From Clostridiales bacterium (GTDB lineage Bacteria > Bacillota > Clostridia > Oscillospirales > Oscillospiraceae): DNA of 64,000 nt. Each line of letters starts with the position of its first letter. Within the stretch, counting starts at the first letter, position 1. Below are positions 1-10,441 of the stretch, piece by piece. The position numbers and the translations under genes were made by a program. The stretch spans positions 28,325 to 92,324 of the forward strand of contig JALFRA010000040.1 in NCBI GenBank assembly GCA_022785125.1, read 5' to 3'. Below the pieces are notes generated by a model that saw only the letters and a list, made by a program, of their open reading frames with translations, searched no databases and was not told the DNA's origin.

Positions 1-2
1 AC

Positions 3-1034
3 ATGAAATTCTGGTTCCGCAACGACTATTCCTTTGGCGCCCATCCCAAGGTCCTGGAGGCCGTCTGCGCCGCCAATCTGGAGGGCAACATCGGCTATGG
101 CGACGACAAGTACACCGCCAAGGCCAAGGACCGCATCCGTGAGGTATGCGGCTGCCCCGACGCCATGGTGGAGTTTGTTGTGGGCGGCACCCAGGCCAAC
201 GTGCTGTCCTGCGCCTTCCTGCTCAAGCCCTGGCAGGCGGCCATCTGCCCCGACTCCGGCCATCTGAACGGCCATGAGGTGGGCGCTTTTGAGGCCACCG
301 GTCACAAGATCCTCACCGTTCCCGCCTCTCCCGACGGCAAGATCGTCCCCGAGCAGCTGATCCCCCTTCTGAAGCTCCACCAGGATGTGCACCTGACCGA
401 GCCCGGTCTGGTCTATATCTCCAACGCCACTGAGAACGGCGCTGTGTACACCAAGGCAGAGCTCACCGCCCTGTACACCTTCTGCCGCGAGAACGGCCTG
501 TACCTCTTCATTGACGGCGCCCGTCTGGGCTGCGCCCTGACCTCTGACGCCAACGACCTGACCCTGCCCGAGTTTGCCCATTTGTGCGACGCCTTCTACA
601 TCGGCGGCACCAAAAACGGCACCATGTTCGGTGAGGCTCTGGTCATCACCCGGCCTGAGCTGACCCAGGGCTTCTTCCGGATGAAGAAGCGTATGCTGGC
701 CGTGATGGAGAAGGGCTGGATCCAGGGCGCCCAGTTCCTGGCCCTCTTTGAGGATGATCTGTATTTCAAGATGGGCCGCCAGGCCAACGAGATGGCCGCC
801 CGCCTCCAGAAGGGTCTGAAGGCCAAGGGCTGGAAGCTGTGGGTGGAATCTCCCACCAACCAGATCTTTGTCATCGCTCCCAACGCCGTGCTGCCCAAGC
901 TGGACGAAGTGTGCCAGTACGAGGTCTGGTGCCCCTATGACGATTCCAACACCGTGGTCCGCTTCGTGGCGTGCTTCCACACCACCGAGGCTGACGTGGA
1001 CGGCCTGCTGGCTGCCCTGCCCGACCTCAAGTAA
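3..1034 (+). CDS. Low-specificity threonine aldolase family protein
   Basis: A 343-residue PLP-dependent fold-type I enzyme of the beta-eliminating lyase family. It probably cleaves L-threonine or L-allo-threonine to glycine and acetaldehyde in the cytoplasm. The cofactor Asp lies in FIDGARL (about D171), and the Schiff-base lysine is expected in GGTKNG (about K204). Length is normal for the family. Only two bases precede the ATG, so the ribosome site is outside the window and an upstream start cannot be excluded. A strong terminator follows. Family assignment is firm; substrate stereospecificity is inferred. Confidence 0.9.
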   Translation: MKFWFRNDYSFGAHPKVLEAVCAANLEGNIGYGDDKYTAKAKDRIREVCGCPDAMVEFVVGGTQANVLSCAFLLKPWQAAICPDSGHLNGHEVGAFEATGHKILTVPASPDGKIVPEQLIPLLKLHQDVHLTEPGLVYISNATENGAVYTKAELTALYTFCRENGLYLFIDGARLGCALTSDANDLTLPEFAHLCDAFYIGGTKNGTMFGEALVITRPELTQGFFRMKKRMLAVMEKGWIQGAQFLALFEDDLYFKMGRQANEMAARLQKGLKAKGWKLWVESPTNQIFVIAPNAVLPKLDEVCQYEVWCPYDDSNTVVRFVACFHTTEADVDGLLAALPDLK

Positions 1035-1044
1035 ATCTGCTCTG

Positions 1045-1081
1045 AAAAACGCCTGTGGCCCCTTGGCCACAGGCGTTTTTT
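1045..1081 (+). terminator. Rho-independent terminator after threonine aldolase
   Basis: A perfect stem formed by AAAAACGCCTGTGGCC and its complement around a CCTT loop, ending in a T run. It lies 11 bases after the aldolase stop and also separates it from the convergent lipoprotein gene. Confidence 0.9.
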
Positions 1082-1095
1082 CGGAGTGGTGCAGT

Positions 1096-1881
1096 TTACC
1101 AGCCGCCCATTTCTACTGTTTCAAAGTTCTCTCTCGCCAAATAGCAATAGTAGTGGATAACTCCGTCGATAGAACTGGGCCCCTGTATACACTCCATATG
1201 ATCCTCGATCACGCCTACCGTACCGTCCAAACTGCTTCCCACCTCAGGCTCCAGAGTACAGACCTGATAAGTCCATCCGTATCCAAATTTCTCCTGCATT
1301 GCTCTTCCCCAATACATGGTGAAACTGGTCAGGCTACCTGCCATCAGCAGATCCGTACCCTCGTAGGGCACAATCTCAACATCCAGACCTTCCTTCACAT
1401 AAAACACATAGACTGCGCTCCAGGTTAACTGGTGGGCTCCGGTTTCCCAATCGACCACTTCTGCCAGTTCACTAACCTTGCAGGGATACCCATCCGCCGT
1501 ATATGCCGCCACGCCTGTAATGATATCCTCTTTTATCGCGTCCTGGATGGTATAGCGCTCTCCGTCCACCAAAAATCCGGGCACCAAATCCCGCGCCAAT
1601 TCGCCTTCTTGATTATAGAAGCGGATTACATAGGGGTAATATCCGGGGATGGGCTTCAGTATGGAAGGCAGCTGATCTACATCCACAGGGCCGGTCTCCA
1701 GCAAACCATCCAGAGACTCCTCTTCTGCCATAATTTCTTCAAGTTTCTGATACCCTTGGTCTTCCGTCTGGGAAAACGCCTCCTCGCACCATTCCATGAC
1801 CCGATCTTCACCAGAAGAACAGGCTGTAGCCATACAGGCAATGCTCAGCACCGCCAGAATCATAAGCACGCTCTTTTTCAT
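1096..1881 (-). CDS. Putative lipoprotein of unknown function
   Basis: A 261-residue protein with a lipoprotein signal peptide: two lysines after Met, a hydrophobic stretch, then lipobox-like ATAC with Cys near residue 20. It is predicted to be anchored on the outer face of the membrane. The start at 1881 was chosen because AGGAGGAAAG lies just upstream; the longer frame start has no good ribosome site. The rest of the sequence is acidic with no family I recognise. It is monocistronic, convergent with the aldolase. Confidence 0.7.
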   Translation of the reverse strand: MKKSVLMILAVLSIACMATACSSGEDRVMEWCEEAFSQTEDQGYQKLEEIMAEEESLDGLLETGPVDVDQLPSILKPIPGYYPYVIRFYNQEGELARDLVPGFLVDGERYTIQDAIKEDIITGVAAYTADGYPCKVSELAEVVDWETGAHQLTWSAVYVFYVKEGLDVEIVPYEGTDLLMAGSLTSFTMYWGRAMQEKFGYGWTYQVCTLEPEVGSSLDGTVGVIEDHMECIQGPSSIDGVIHYYCYLARENFETVEMGGW

Positions 1882-2080
1882 TTTCTTTCCTCCTGTCGTT
1901 CGGTCCATCTCGCGATGTCAATAGTAAGAGACACCGCCATGGCCTATGGTTTTATCCCGGATAAAAAATTTTCGTTTTTGTCTGTCTGTTCATTACTCCG
2001 CCTCTCTGCTACAATAGAATTAAAACAGGAAGACTGTTGATCTTATCAAATACAAACTGGCCGGAAGGGACGTAACAAAT

Positions 2081-2395
2081 ATGAATAGACCTTGGAACCA
2101 CGACTTTGAATTCGATGACGCAGATGAAACCGAACTGCTGGAAGCTTCCACCGGCTTTTCCCTTCTGGAGGAGGAACAGGACAACAGCGAGATGCTGCAG
2201 GTCCTGGAGCGGCAAATCAGTACTCTTCAAGTCCAACTGGACAATCTGGAGGAAGATCTGGCCCGACTGACGGAGGGTCCCGACGCTGACAGCGCCCAGG
2301 CTGCGCTGGTGCTTCGCCTGAGAGACCAGGCGGACCGTCTGGCCGCCCGTATCGATGAGCTGGAGTCGCAGGCAAACACACTGTCAGCATCATAA
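2081..2395 (+). CDS. Small coiled-coil protein
   Basis: A 104-residue acidic protein. Residues about 35-100 show a heptad-like pattern rich in Leu, Glu, Gln and Asp, predicted to form a long coiled coil; no catalytic motif is visible. A CGGAAGGGACG ribosome site precedes the ATG. It lies upstream of the zinc-ribbon gene but is separated from it by a promoter. No function is assigned. Confidence 0.6.
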   Translation: MNRPWNHDFEFDDADETELLEASTGFSLLEEEQDNSEMLQVLERQISTLQVQLDNLEEDLARLTEGPDADSAQAALVLRLRDQADRLAARIDELESQANTLSAS

Positions 2396-2540
2396 TCAGA
2401 GTATCGCCCGCCGGCCCAGCCGCGCGGGCGATTATTCCAGCATGGAGAACGTCTGCTCCGCATACCGATCACAGAGGACAGTTCCCAAACGCAGGGAACA
2501 AAGAACCCCCGCCTTTTATGGAACATTTTGTAACTTCCTG

Positions 2541-2569
2541 TTGACTTCTTTTCCTACTGCCCGTACAAT
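2541..2569 (+). promoter_or_regulatory. Sigma-A type promoter for the zinc-ribbon/ABC operon
   Basis: TTGACT, a 17-base spacer, then TACAAT. It lies 76 bases before the zinc-ribbon start codon and has near-consensus spacing, so it probably drives the three-gene operon that follows. Confidence 0.75.
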
Positions 2570-2645
2570 CGTGATGTGTGGATACAGAGGAAACGTACGT
2601 TGCGCGCAGCAGACCCGCTGCTATCTTATTGAGGGAGGAAGAAAC

Positions 2646-4361
2646 ATGAAAAACTGTCTCAACTGCGGCCAGCCGTTACACAACGAGGCCGCCTTTTGTC
2701 AAAACTGCGGTACCCCCGTTCCCCAGGACCCTGCGCCCGTTGATACCCCTGCCTTTTGCAGCAACTGCGGCGAGCGGCTCACCCCGGATACGAAATTCTG
2801 CGTCAACTGCGGCACTCCGATCGAACAGGAGCCTGCTCAGTCTGAAGAGACTCAGGCTGTTTCCAAGCCTACTGTGCCCGGCCGCAAAAAGAAAGTAATC
2901 ATCGGCGCCATCGCCGCCGCAGTTGTGGTGGTAGCAGGTGTTCTGGTAGTTCCCCGGCTCTTTTCCTCGCCGTCCAAGCAATTTGTCTCTTACCAACAGG
3001 ATCTGTTTGTCGACCGTGCTCTTGGTGCGCTGGAGGAAAGCGTGGACACCATCGGCAGCGGTAAGTTCTCTTCCGACCTGACGATCACTGCCATCACAGA
3101 CAGCGCAGAGATCAACCAATACCTGGAGGACTCCTCCGTCAGCCTGAAGATGGATCTGAATCGGGACACCTTGCTTGCCAACGGTGAACTGACCCTAATG
3201 GGCAGCCCCATTCTCTCCGGCCTGCTGTCTTATGATAAGGGAACCCTGGGCTTCTACCTGCCCGAGATCGAGGATACCTATTACACCATGAATCTCTCCC
3301 ATACCGTGGGCGCCATCACCGGCCGAAAGGTCGACCTGAGCGTGCTGGCCCTGCCTGAGATCTCCGGCAAGGAGTGGCGCTCTCTGCTGGAGTCCTATCT
3401 GGATATCGTGTATGCGGTGGTCAACGAGGAAAACGTCACCGTTCAGGACGGTGTGCCCATCTTCCTGCCTGAGTTGGGCGGCTCTGGAATGGGGACTTGC
3501 TATACGTTCCAGCCCCGGGCGGAGGATGTGGAGGCTATGCTGCTCAAACTGGCCCAGACGCTGCGTGAGGACGAGACTCTGCGGCAGCTGATCCTGAAGC
3601 TCATCAACCCCGATATGCTGACCGCCGCCTTCGGTTCCGCTATTTTCAGTGGTTATGATCTGGAGGAGGAGCTGGACAGCGCCCTGCTCTCTCTGGCGGA
3701 TGAACTGGAATACAACGCCGCCGATGCAGGCCGTGAAGTAGAGGAAGCTGGTTTCACCTGGGAACTCTATGTAGAAGGGAACCAGGTCCGTATGATCCGT
3801 CTGTTTACCGACTATTCCGATACCACTTTGGTCTATGAGTCTCAGGGCGCGGAATCCGACCGGCGGCAGGAAGCCTTCTATGTAGAAACCTATGACGAGA
3901 CCCAGTTCCTGCTGACCCACTCCTACACCAAAAACGGCAGCGTTTCCAACGGCGTGATCAGCCTCACCCAGCCCTATGGCGCCTCCCTGGAGATGCGGTA
4001 CGACATGGATTCGGAGAAAAAATCTCCTCTGGGCATCCCCCAGGGCTCTTACCGGGTGTATTCCGATATGCTGCCTGTGAGCCTGACGCTTGACGTGACC
4101 CAGGGGCAGGACAACAGCGTGGACCACACCTTCCAGATCCAGGGCGATTCCTATGTGTTTAACGGTGCCTTCAGCTCTCTGGAGGTCAACATCAACGCCA
4201 CCGACGGTTCCTCCGCCAAAACTCCCGATGTGCCTCCCTACGATATCAGTGACTTCAGCTATTCGGAATACTATGATTTGTTCCAGAGACTGGGCGCCTC
4301 TGTGGAGCAGGATCTGATCCGCAACCTGGAGCCGTTGATGGATGCCTCTTATGGATGGTAA
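2646..4361 (+). CDS. Double zinc-ribbon membrane protein
   Basis: A 571-residue protein. Two N-terminal zinc ribbons (CLNCG...CQNCG and CSNCG...CVNCG) occupy roughly residues 1-65. A low-complexity linker and one transmembrane helix (about residues 80-105) follow, then about 460 residues predicted to be extracytoplasmic. The start at ATG 2646 is fixed by GAGGGAGGAAGAAAC just upstream; the longer open frame is not coding. Its stop overlaps the start of the ABC ATPase gene, so the three genes are translationally coupled. A role as sensor or accessory subunit of the adjacent exporter is inferred from position. Confidence 0.75.
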   Translation: MKNCLNCGQPLHNEAAFCQNCGTPVPQDPAPVDTPAFCSNCGERLTPDTKFCVNCGTPIEQEPAQSEETQAVSKPTVPGRKKKVIIGAIAAAVVVVAGVLVVPRLFSSPSKQFVSYQQDLFVDRALGALEESVDTIGSGKFSSDLTITAITDSAEINQYLEDSSVSLKMDLNRDTLLANGELTLMGSPILSGLLSYDKGTLGFYLPEIEDTYYTMNLSHTVGAITGRKVDLSVLALPEISGKEWRSLLESYLDIVYAVVNEENVTVQDGVPIFLPELGGSGMGTCYTFQPRAEDVEAMLLKLAQTLREDETLRQLILKLINPDMLTAAFGSAIFSGYDLEEELDSALLSLADELEYNAADAGREVEEAGFTWELYVEGNQVRMIRLFTDYSDTTLVYESQGAESDRRQEAFYVETYDETQFLLTHSYTKNGSVSNGVISLTQPYGASLEMRYDMDSEKKSPLGIPQGSYRVYSDMLPVSLTLDVTQGQDNSVDHTFQIQGDSYVFNGAFSSLEVNINATDGSSAKTPDVPPYDISDFSYSEYYDLFQRLGASVEQDLIRNLEPLMDASYGW

Positions 4362-5013
4362 CGCGGTTTTATGTACCCTGCGGCAGGTAGAAAAGCGCTA
4401 CTCCCACCATGCTTCTCCTGTATTGGGCCCCATCTCCCTGACCCTGTCCCAGGGGGAGGTATTGGGCGTCCGTGGCTCCAATGGCGCGGGCAAGAGCACT
4501 CTGCTGTCCATCCTGGCCGGAGTGCTGCGGCCCGATGCCGGAGAATATCATCTGGCCCCGGAGGCTGTTGGCAAGGTGGCCTATGTGCCTCAGGAGCTCT
4601 CCCTTTACCACACCCTCACCGGGCTGGATAACCTGCGGTTCTGGGGGCGGGCCTGCGGCCTGCCCCGGCAGGCCATCGCCATCCGCAGCCGCTGGCTGTT
4701 GGAGCAGTTGGATCTGACCGACAAGGGAAAGCAGCCGGTCTCCGCATACTCCGGCGGGATGCAGCGCCGCCTCCATCTGGCCAGCGCTCTGATGATCACA
4801 CCCAAAGTGCTCCTGCTGGATGAACCTACCGTGGGCGCGGATGCCCGCTCGGTGGAGCTCATCCTGTCCATGGTGGAGCACTTGCGGGACATGGGCTGTG
4901 CCATCGCCATGATCTCCCACCAGCCCGGCGAGCTGGAGCGGGTATGCAGCCGGATGCTCACCTTGGAAGCCGGCCGGCCTGTCCCGGAGGAGGGAAACCC
5001 ATGTCCGGACTGA
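4342..5013 (+). CDS. ABC transporter ATP-binding protein
   Basis: A 223-residue ATPase subunit of an ABC-2 type exporter. It has Walker A GSNGAGKST (about residues 45-53), a Q-loop at YVPQE, the signature YSGGMQ (137-142), Walker B VLLLDEP and H-loop His in ISHQ near 193. All motifs look intact. It starts inside the previous gene and overlaps the permease gene by 13 bases, which supports a coupled operon. ATG 4351 is an alternative start. The substrate is unknown. Confidence 0.92.
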   Translation: MPLMDGNAVLCTLRQVEKRYSHHASPVLGPISLTLSQGEVLGVRGSNGAGKSTLLSILAGVLRPDAGEYHLAPEAVGKVAYVPQELSLYHTLTGLDNLRFWGRACGLPRQAIAIRSRWLLEQLDLTDKGKQPVSAYSGGMQRRLHLASALMITPKVLLLDEPTVGADARSVELILSMVEHLRDMGCAIAMISHQPGELERVCSRMLTLEAGRPVPEEGNPCPD

Positions 5014-7346
5014 AAGCCGCCCTCTATAAAGATCTGAAACTGTTTTTCAGCGGTGCCGGGGTGGCCGCCCTGCTGCTGCCCTTTTTACTGCTGGCAGCCT
5101 TCCGGATTGGGCTGGGCGATCTCACCACCCAGAGTTATGTACAACCTTTTCCCATTGCTGTACGGGATGAGGATGATACCATCATGTCCCGCTCCCTTAT
5201 TGCCCAGATGAAGCGCATCGAGTTGTTCTCCGATGTGTCCGTTCTGGAGGAGGACACCAACAATGAGCACGCTCTGAATCAGGGCGCGGCGGCGGTCATC
5301 ACCATCCCCAAGGACTTTTTCTACGATCTGTACACCATGACCGACTGCCCGGTCTCCATTGTTCTCAACGGAGATATGCCGCTGGAGTCCACCCTGATCT
5401 ACTCCATCTTCGGCTCTGTGATGGATATCATTCGGGGCAATCAGGTGGCCTACACCGCCGTATACCAGCTGTGCTACGGCGATTTGGACAACGAGCAGCA
5501 TTGGGCCCTCTATCAGGAATCCTCCGTCAACCTGCTCCGAGATGCCCTGGGGCGCCAGAACGTCTTTGAAAATGAGGCAGTCCAGGCCGACCTTCAGGGA
5601 GCGCTGGAGCGACGGCTGACAGCCTGTGTGCTGTCTGTGCTGGCCCTCTTCTTCTCCATTGCCGCCGTCAAAACCCTGCCCGAGGAGTTGGGATTGGGCA
5701 TTCTCCCCCGCTACAGGGCTTTGGGCGGCTCTTTGGGCACCTTTGTCCTTTCCAAGCTCCTGGTGGCCTACCTGCTGACCCTGCCCACCCAAATCCTGAT
5801 GCTGGCAGTCTTTCAGCCGGAACGCCCCATTTTGTTTCTGTTCCTCGCCCTTCTCCTGCTGGCCGCCGCCTTTGGCATCCTGCTGGGGCTGGCCGCATGG
5901 CTGGGCAATCCCGCCTCGGTCCAGCGGTGGGGCAATCTGCTGCTCTTTCTATCCCTGGTACTGGGGGGCACCCTCTGGCCCCGTCAGCTTCTCCCAACTC
6001 CCCTGCCTCTGCTGGGCAAATTCACCCTGCCCTACTACGCCGGGCTGGGACTGGAAGCCGCCGCCTACGGCCTGCCGCCGGTGAAGCTGTTGGGTCTGCT
6101 CTGGCCCATTCTGGCCATGGGAGGCGCCGGCCTTCTGTTCGCCTTGTTCATGCTGCGCCGGAACAAGAGGAGCAAAGCCGCCCGTACCGACCACGGCAAT
6201 CCCGCCAAGCCCACAGCCGTCCCCGCCCTGCTTCCCTTCCCGGCCCGGCTGGCCAGCCTGTCCGGCATCAAGCTCACCGCCATGTCCGGCGGTCTGCGGG
6301 GACTGGTCGGGCTGCTGGCAGTGGCGCTGCTGTGCGGGATGGCCGCCTCCTCTGTTCAGTCGGGAGGCAGGCAGCAGCTGTGCCTGGCGGTCTATGACCA
6401 GGATCAAAGTTCCCTGTCCCAGGAGTTGGTTCAGCGACTGAGCCAGCATACCGAACTCTCGGTACGCAGCTGCGGCAAAGAGGAGGGGCTTCACCTGCTC
6501 CTGCTGGGAGAGGTGGAAGGTCTGCTCACCATTGGAGAGGGCTATGGCCAGTCCTTGAGCACTGAGAAGCAAATCCCCCTTCGCTATGAGGGCGCTTCGG
6601 CGGCCGTCTCCCTCCAGGGCGCCCGGGAGATCATCGCCGGGCAGGTCTCCCTCCAGCGCAGCCGGGCCCAGGCCAGCGGCAACGCGGAAACCCATCTGGG
6701 GCGGGTCCTTTCCGCCCAGGAATCCGCTCAGCTCCAGATGCTGATGGATGAGGCCGAGGCCTCCATGCCGCCTCTCCACCAGATGCAGATGCAAAACGGC
6801 GCCTCCGCTCCCCTGCCCTTCGTCCCCAGCCAGATCAGCTTTACAGCGCTGATGGTCCTGTTCACTTTACTGACCTCGGCGGCCTGGACCGGAGGCCGGG
6901 ACGGCAGATTGGTTGAGCGGCGGATGTGGTCTCTTCCCTTTGGCCGGGTGCTGTCCTACGGCAGCGACTGTCTGGCCCTGGTGGGGCTGGGGCTTCTGGT
7001 CTCCCTGTGCATTCTGCTCTTTGGCGGCTGTGCCGATCTGTGGACCGCCGCCGCTACCCTGGCCTACACCCTGTGCGTTTCCGCCCTGGCCCTGATGCTC
7101 ATCCGGTTCACCGGCACCGACGGACGGGTAGACGGACTGGCCCCCTTCCTGGCCCTGATCCTCTGCCTGCTGGGCGGGTGCTTCATGGACCTGTCCCAGC
7201 TCTCCCCCGCCCTGCAGACCGTCTCCCTGCTGACCCCACCGGGCCTGGCGCTGGAGGCCTCCCGTGGCACCTGGCCCGCTTTGCTGGCCCTGCTGTGCGC
7301 CGCGGCCATCCTCTTCGTCATCGGCCTTCATCCCCGCAGGAAGTAG
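5001..7346 (+). CDS. ABC-2 type permease, duplicated membrane unit
   Basis: A 781-residue integral membrane protein that seems to contain two ABC-2 permease halves in tandem. Each half has an N-terminal helix, a large extracytoplasmic segment (about residues 30-210 and 460-610) and a cluster of about five helices. Family members normally have one half of 350-400 residues, so this looks like a fused dimer. ATG 5001 is used because GGAGGAGGGAAACCC lies directly upstream. It pairs with the ATPase; the exported substrate is not known. Confidence 0.8.
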   Translation: MSGLKAALYKDLKLFFSGAGVAALLLPFLLLAAFRIGLGDLTTQSYVQPFPIAVRDEDDTIMSRSLIAQMKRIELFSDVSVLEEDTNNEHALNQGAAAVITIPKDFFYDLYTMTDCPVSIVLNGDMPLESTLIYSIFGSVMDIIRGNQVAYTAVYQLCYGDLDNEQHWALYQESSVNLLRDALGRQNVFENEAVQADLQGALERRLTACVLSVLALFFSIAAVKTLPEELGLGILPRYRALGGSLGTFVLSKLLVAYLLTLPTQILMLAVFQPERPILFLFLALLLLAAAFGILLGLAAWLGNPASVQRWGNLLLFLSLVLGGTLWPRQLLPTPLPLLGKFTLPYYAGLGLEAAAYGLPPVKLLGLLWPILAMGGAGLLFALFMLRRNKRSKAARTDHGNPAKPTAVPALLPFPARLASLSGIKLTAMSGGLRGLVGLLAVALLCGMAASSVQSGGRQQLCLAVYDQDQSSLSQELVQRLSQHTELSVRSCGKEEGLHLLLLGEVEGLLTIGEGYGQSLSTEKQIPLRYEGASAAVSLQGAREIIAGQVSLQRSRAQASGNAETHLGRVLSAQESAQLQMLMDEAEASMPPLHQMQMQNGASAPLPFVPSQISFTALMVLFTLLTSAAWTGGRDGRLVERRMWSLPFGRVLSYGSDCLALVGLGLLVSLCILLFGGCADLWTAAATLAYTLCVSALALMLIRFTGTDGRVDGLAPFLALILCLLGGCFMDLSQLSPALQTVSLLTPPGLALEASRGTWPALLALLCAAAILFVIGLHPRRK

Positions 7347-7398
7347 CGGCCCGTTCCACAGGTATGGAATATGCCTTCCCCTTCTTACCAATCGTACA

Positions 7399-7440
7399 GT
7401 AAAAGCCACCTGCGTGTTTCAGCACGCAGGTGGCTTTTAC
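7399..7440. terminator. Bidirectional terminator
   Basis: A perfect 18-bp inverted repeat beginning GTAAAAGCCACCTGCGTG around a six-base loop. It has A and T runs at its ends so it can work on both strands. It separates the ABC operon from the converging magnesium cluster. Confidence 0.85.
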
Positions 7441-7505
7441 GCTTATATGTGATTTCCGAGTGTCCTGCGGCATTTCCATCTGCTCTGCCGGCCCACGGAG
7501 TAGGG

Positions 7506-7658
7506 TCAATCTTTCTTTTTAGGCTTCATACGCCAGAACACCACATTCATCAATATAACAATCAGTAAAACAACCCCTATCGCTACCCAGAAACCCATAT
7601 CCACGCCCCACAGCGTTGTGGTTCCGAAGAGGTCCATCCAAGTTTTATTCCAGTGCAC
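7506..7658 (-). CDS. Small single-pass membrane protein after mgtA
   Basis: About 50 residues: a short N-terminal part, one strong transmembrane helix (GFWVAIGVVLLIVILMNVVF) and a basic KPKKKD tail. The GTG start is preceded by AAGAAAGGGGG. The gene lies 18 bases after the P-type ATPase stop and is probably cotranscribed with it. Enteric MgtA is bound by a small membrane peptide, MgtS; this one is not recognisably homologous, so a similar role is only a guess from position. Confidence 0.55.
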   Translation of the reverse strand: MHWNKTWMDLFGTTTLWGVDMGFWVAIGVVLLIVILMNVVFWRMKPKKKD

Positions 7659-7675
7659 AGGTAATGCCCCCTTTC

Positions 7676-10441
7676 TTAAAGCAATTCGCCGTAGTGCCGC
7701 ACATAGGCCTTTTTCAAACTGGTCGCCAGAATCATATAGAGCAGGATGCAGGGGATCAGGTATGCAAAGTACGCCGCCGGCAGCGCCACAAATCCAAGCA
7801 CCGCGCCAAAGTGTGTAAAGGGAATGATGGTAAGTACGGTAATTCCCGTCAGGGTCAGCAGCGTCAGCGGAGCGGAGGCGCGGCTCTGAAGGAAGGGCAG
7901 CTTTGGCGTGCGGATCATGTGAATGACAAGGGTCTGGCTCCACATGGATTCCACAAACCAACCGGCCTGGAACAGCCCAATATACTGCGCCTGCATCATC
8001 GCCAGCTCTGTACCGCTGAAATGGGCGGGCAGATCGTTGAACAGCACCCCCCCCGAGATGAACATCGGGCAGAATATAAAATACATAAACAGGTAGGTTG
8101 TAAAATCGAAAATGGAACTGGTTGGCCCGATCCAAATCATAAAGCTGCCCACACTGGACGCATCCCATTTCCGGGGTTTTGCAATAAATTCCTCGTCCAC
8201 ATTGTCCCATGGAATGGCCGTGCAGGACAGATCATAGATCAGGTTGAGGAAAATCAGATGCACACTCATCATGGGCAGGAAAGGCAGCAGGGCAGAGGCC
8301 GCCAGCACTGAAAACATATTGCCGAAGTTGGAGGATGCCGTCATCTTAATGTACTTGATCATGTTGGCGTAGGTCTTGCGCCCCTCAATAATGCCCTGCT
8401 CCAGCACCATCAGATCTTTTTCCAGCAGGATAATGTCAGCCGATTCCTTTGCCACATCCACGGCGGTATCCACGGAAATACCGATATCAGCCGCTTTCAT
8501 GGCCGCGGCATCATTGATCCCGTCACCCATAAAGCCCACCGTATGGCCATTTTCCCTGAGAACGGAAACCACACGCGCTTTCTGTTCAGGCGTCAGCTTG
8601 GCAAATACGTCGGTGGATTCCGCGGCCTTTGCCAGTTCCGCATCGCTCATTTTCTCCAAGTCGGAGCCAAGCAGCATATTGCGCACCTTCAGTCCCACCT
8701 GCTTACAGATCGTCCGCGTCACTTTGTCGTTATCGCCGGTCAGGATCTTGGTAATCACACCGTGGTCTTTCAGCGCTCTGATGGCGTCCGCGGTAGATTC
8801 CTTGGGCGGATCAAGGAAGGCCAGATATCCGATCAGCACCATATCACATTCATCCTTCACGCCAAACGCGCCCACCGGAGACGGATTGCTCTTCTGGGCA
8901 ATGGCAAGGACGCGGAATCCTTTCTCATTCAGGTCGTCCACGGTCTGAAGAATACGGCGGCGCACTTCATCGGTCAGCGGCTGCACGTCCCCGCCATATT
9001 CTGCAAAAGCACAAATGGAAAGCATCTCTTCCACAGCGCCCTTGGTCACCATCTGGGTCTTTCCCTTTCGATCCTGTACCACTGTGGTCAGCCGCCGGCG
9101 CGTAAAATCAAACGGGATCTCGTCCACCTTCACATAGTTTTCAGACAGATCGATCAGCCTGGGATCCTCCGCCTCTGCTTCTTCCGTTTTATGAATGATT
9201 GCAAGATCCATCAGGTTTTTGTAGCCGGTTTGAAAATAGCTGTTGAGATACGCATGACGCAATACCCGGGTGTCATCCTCACCGTTTACATTGAGGTGAT
9301 ATTCCAGCACCACTTTATCTTGAGTCAGCGTTCCGGTCTTATCGGTACAAAGGATATCGATCGCGCCAAAATTCTGAATGGAATTCAGGTTCTTCACGAT
9401 GGTCTGCTTCTTGCTCATGGAGACCGCGCCCTTGGCCAGACAGGTGGTCACGATCATGGGAAGCATCTCCGGAGTCAGTCCCACCGCGATGGAGATGCCG
9501 AACAAAAAGGCATCCAGCCAGTCTCCTTTGGTAATGCCGTTGATGAAAAACACCAGCGGCACCATAACCAGCATAAAACGGATCAGCACCCAGGAAACCG
9601 CGTTCACACCCTTGGTAAAATTAGTTTCCACCGCTTCTCCCGCAACCGCGGACGCCATAGAGCCAAACAACGTGTGATCGCCTGTGCACACCACCACAGC
9701 ACTTGCACTGCCGGAAACCACATTGCTGCCCATGAAGGCAATGTTCGTATAATCCGTCACGCTCTCTGCCGCTTGGCTGATATGAGGCGTTTTTTCCACA
9801 GGCTCACTCTCTCCGGTCAGACTGGCCTGACTGATAAACAGGTCCTTGGCCTCCAAAATGCGAACATCAGCGGGGATCATATCGCCCACAGACAGGTGAA
9901 CAATATCGCCCACTACCAGATGATCCATTGGGATCTCTGTTTTTTCCTCCCCTCTGCGGGTAACCGTACAGGTGGTGGTGATCATGGCCAGCAGTTTTTC
10001 CGCCGCGTTGCCGCTTCTGGATTCCTGGACGAAACGAAGCGTACCGGAAATAAACACCATTGTAAGAATGATGACCACGGTCAGGCAATCAAAGTCCTCC
10101 GGTGCACTTCCAAACAGTGAAAAGTAGGGAAAAATCATATCGGTCATTGTAGAGACCAGAGCCAGACAAAACAAAATTGCGGTAAACGGGTTAATAAATG
10201 CGTCTGCCAAACGCTTTATCAGAGATTTTTTCTTTTCACGGGTCACTTTGTTGCTGCCGTATTTACTGCGATTCCGGGCCACCGTTTCCTCATCCAAACC
10301 GCACAGCGCGGTATGCAGGTCTTTCAGCACCACCTTGATGGGATTGGTTGCCGCATACTGTATGCGGCGGTTCTGCTCGTCACGAATGACCGCCTTTTCG
10401 GCGGCCTGCCGGGCAGCCACGCGTGTCTCTTTCTTGTTCAT
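7676..10441 (-). CDS. mgtA: Magnesium-translocating P-type ATPase
   Basis: A 921-residue type III P-ATPase that imports Mg2+ at the cytoplasmic membrane. Seen in the sequence: actuator motif SLTGES (near 208), phosphorylation motif DKTGTLT with D367, the hinge motif [17 protein letters not shown], and about ten membrane helices. Length fits MgtA/MgtB (about 900). ATG 10441 has an AAGGAGG site. The gene belongs to a leftward magnesium cluster with MgtC and a second ATPase. A proline-rich leader frame overlaps its start, suggesting translation-coupled control. Confidence 0.93.
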   Translation of the reverse strand: MNKKETRVAARQAAEKAVIRDEQNRRIQYAATNPIKVVLKDLHTALCGLDEETVARNRSKYGSNKVTREKKKSLIKRLADAFINPFTAILFCLALVSTMTDMIFPYFSLFGSAPEDFDCLTVVIILTMVFISGTLRFVQESRSGNAAEKLLAMITTTCTVTRRGEEKTEIPMDHLVVGDIVHLSVGDMIPADVRILEAKDLFISQASLTGESEPVEKTPHISQAAESVTDYTNIAFMGSNVVSGSASAVVVCTGDHTLFGSMASAVAGEAVETNFTKGVNAVSWVLIRFMLVMVPLVFFINGITKGDWLDAFLFGISIAVGLTPEMLPMIVTTCLAKGAVSMSKKQTIVKNLNSIQNFGAIDILCTDKTGTLTQDKVVLEYHLNVNGEDDTRVLRHAYLNSYFQTGYKNLMDLAIIHKTEEAEAEDPRLIDLSENYVKVDEIPFDFTRRRLTTVVQDRKGKTQMVTKGAVEEMLSICAFAEYGGDVQPLTDEVRRRILQTVDDLNEKGFRVLAIAQKSNPSPVGAFGVKDECDMVLIGYLAFLDPPKESTADAIRALKDHGVITKILTGDNDKVTRTICKQVGLKVRNMLLGSDLEKMSDAELAKAAESTDVFAKLTPEQKARVVSVLRENGHTVGFMGDGINDAAAMKAADIGISVDTAVDVAKESADIILLEKDLMVLEQGIIEGRKTYANMIKYIKMTASSNFGNMFSVLAASALLPFLPMMSVHLIFLNLIYDLSCTAIPWDNVDEEFIAKPRKWDASSVGSFMIWIGPTSSIFDFTTYLFMYFIFCPMFISGGVLFNDLPAHFSGTELAMMQAQYIGLFQAGWFVESMWSQTLVIHMIRTPKLPFLQSRASAPLTLLTLTGITVLTIIPFTHFGAVLGFVALPAAYFAYLIPCILLYMILATSLKKAYVRHYGELL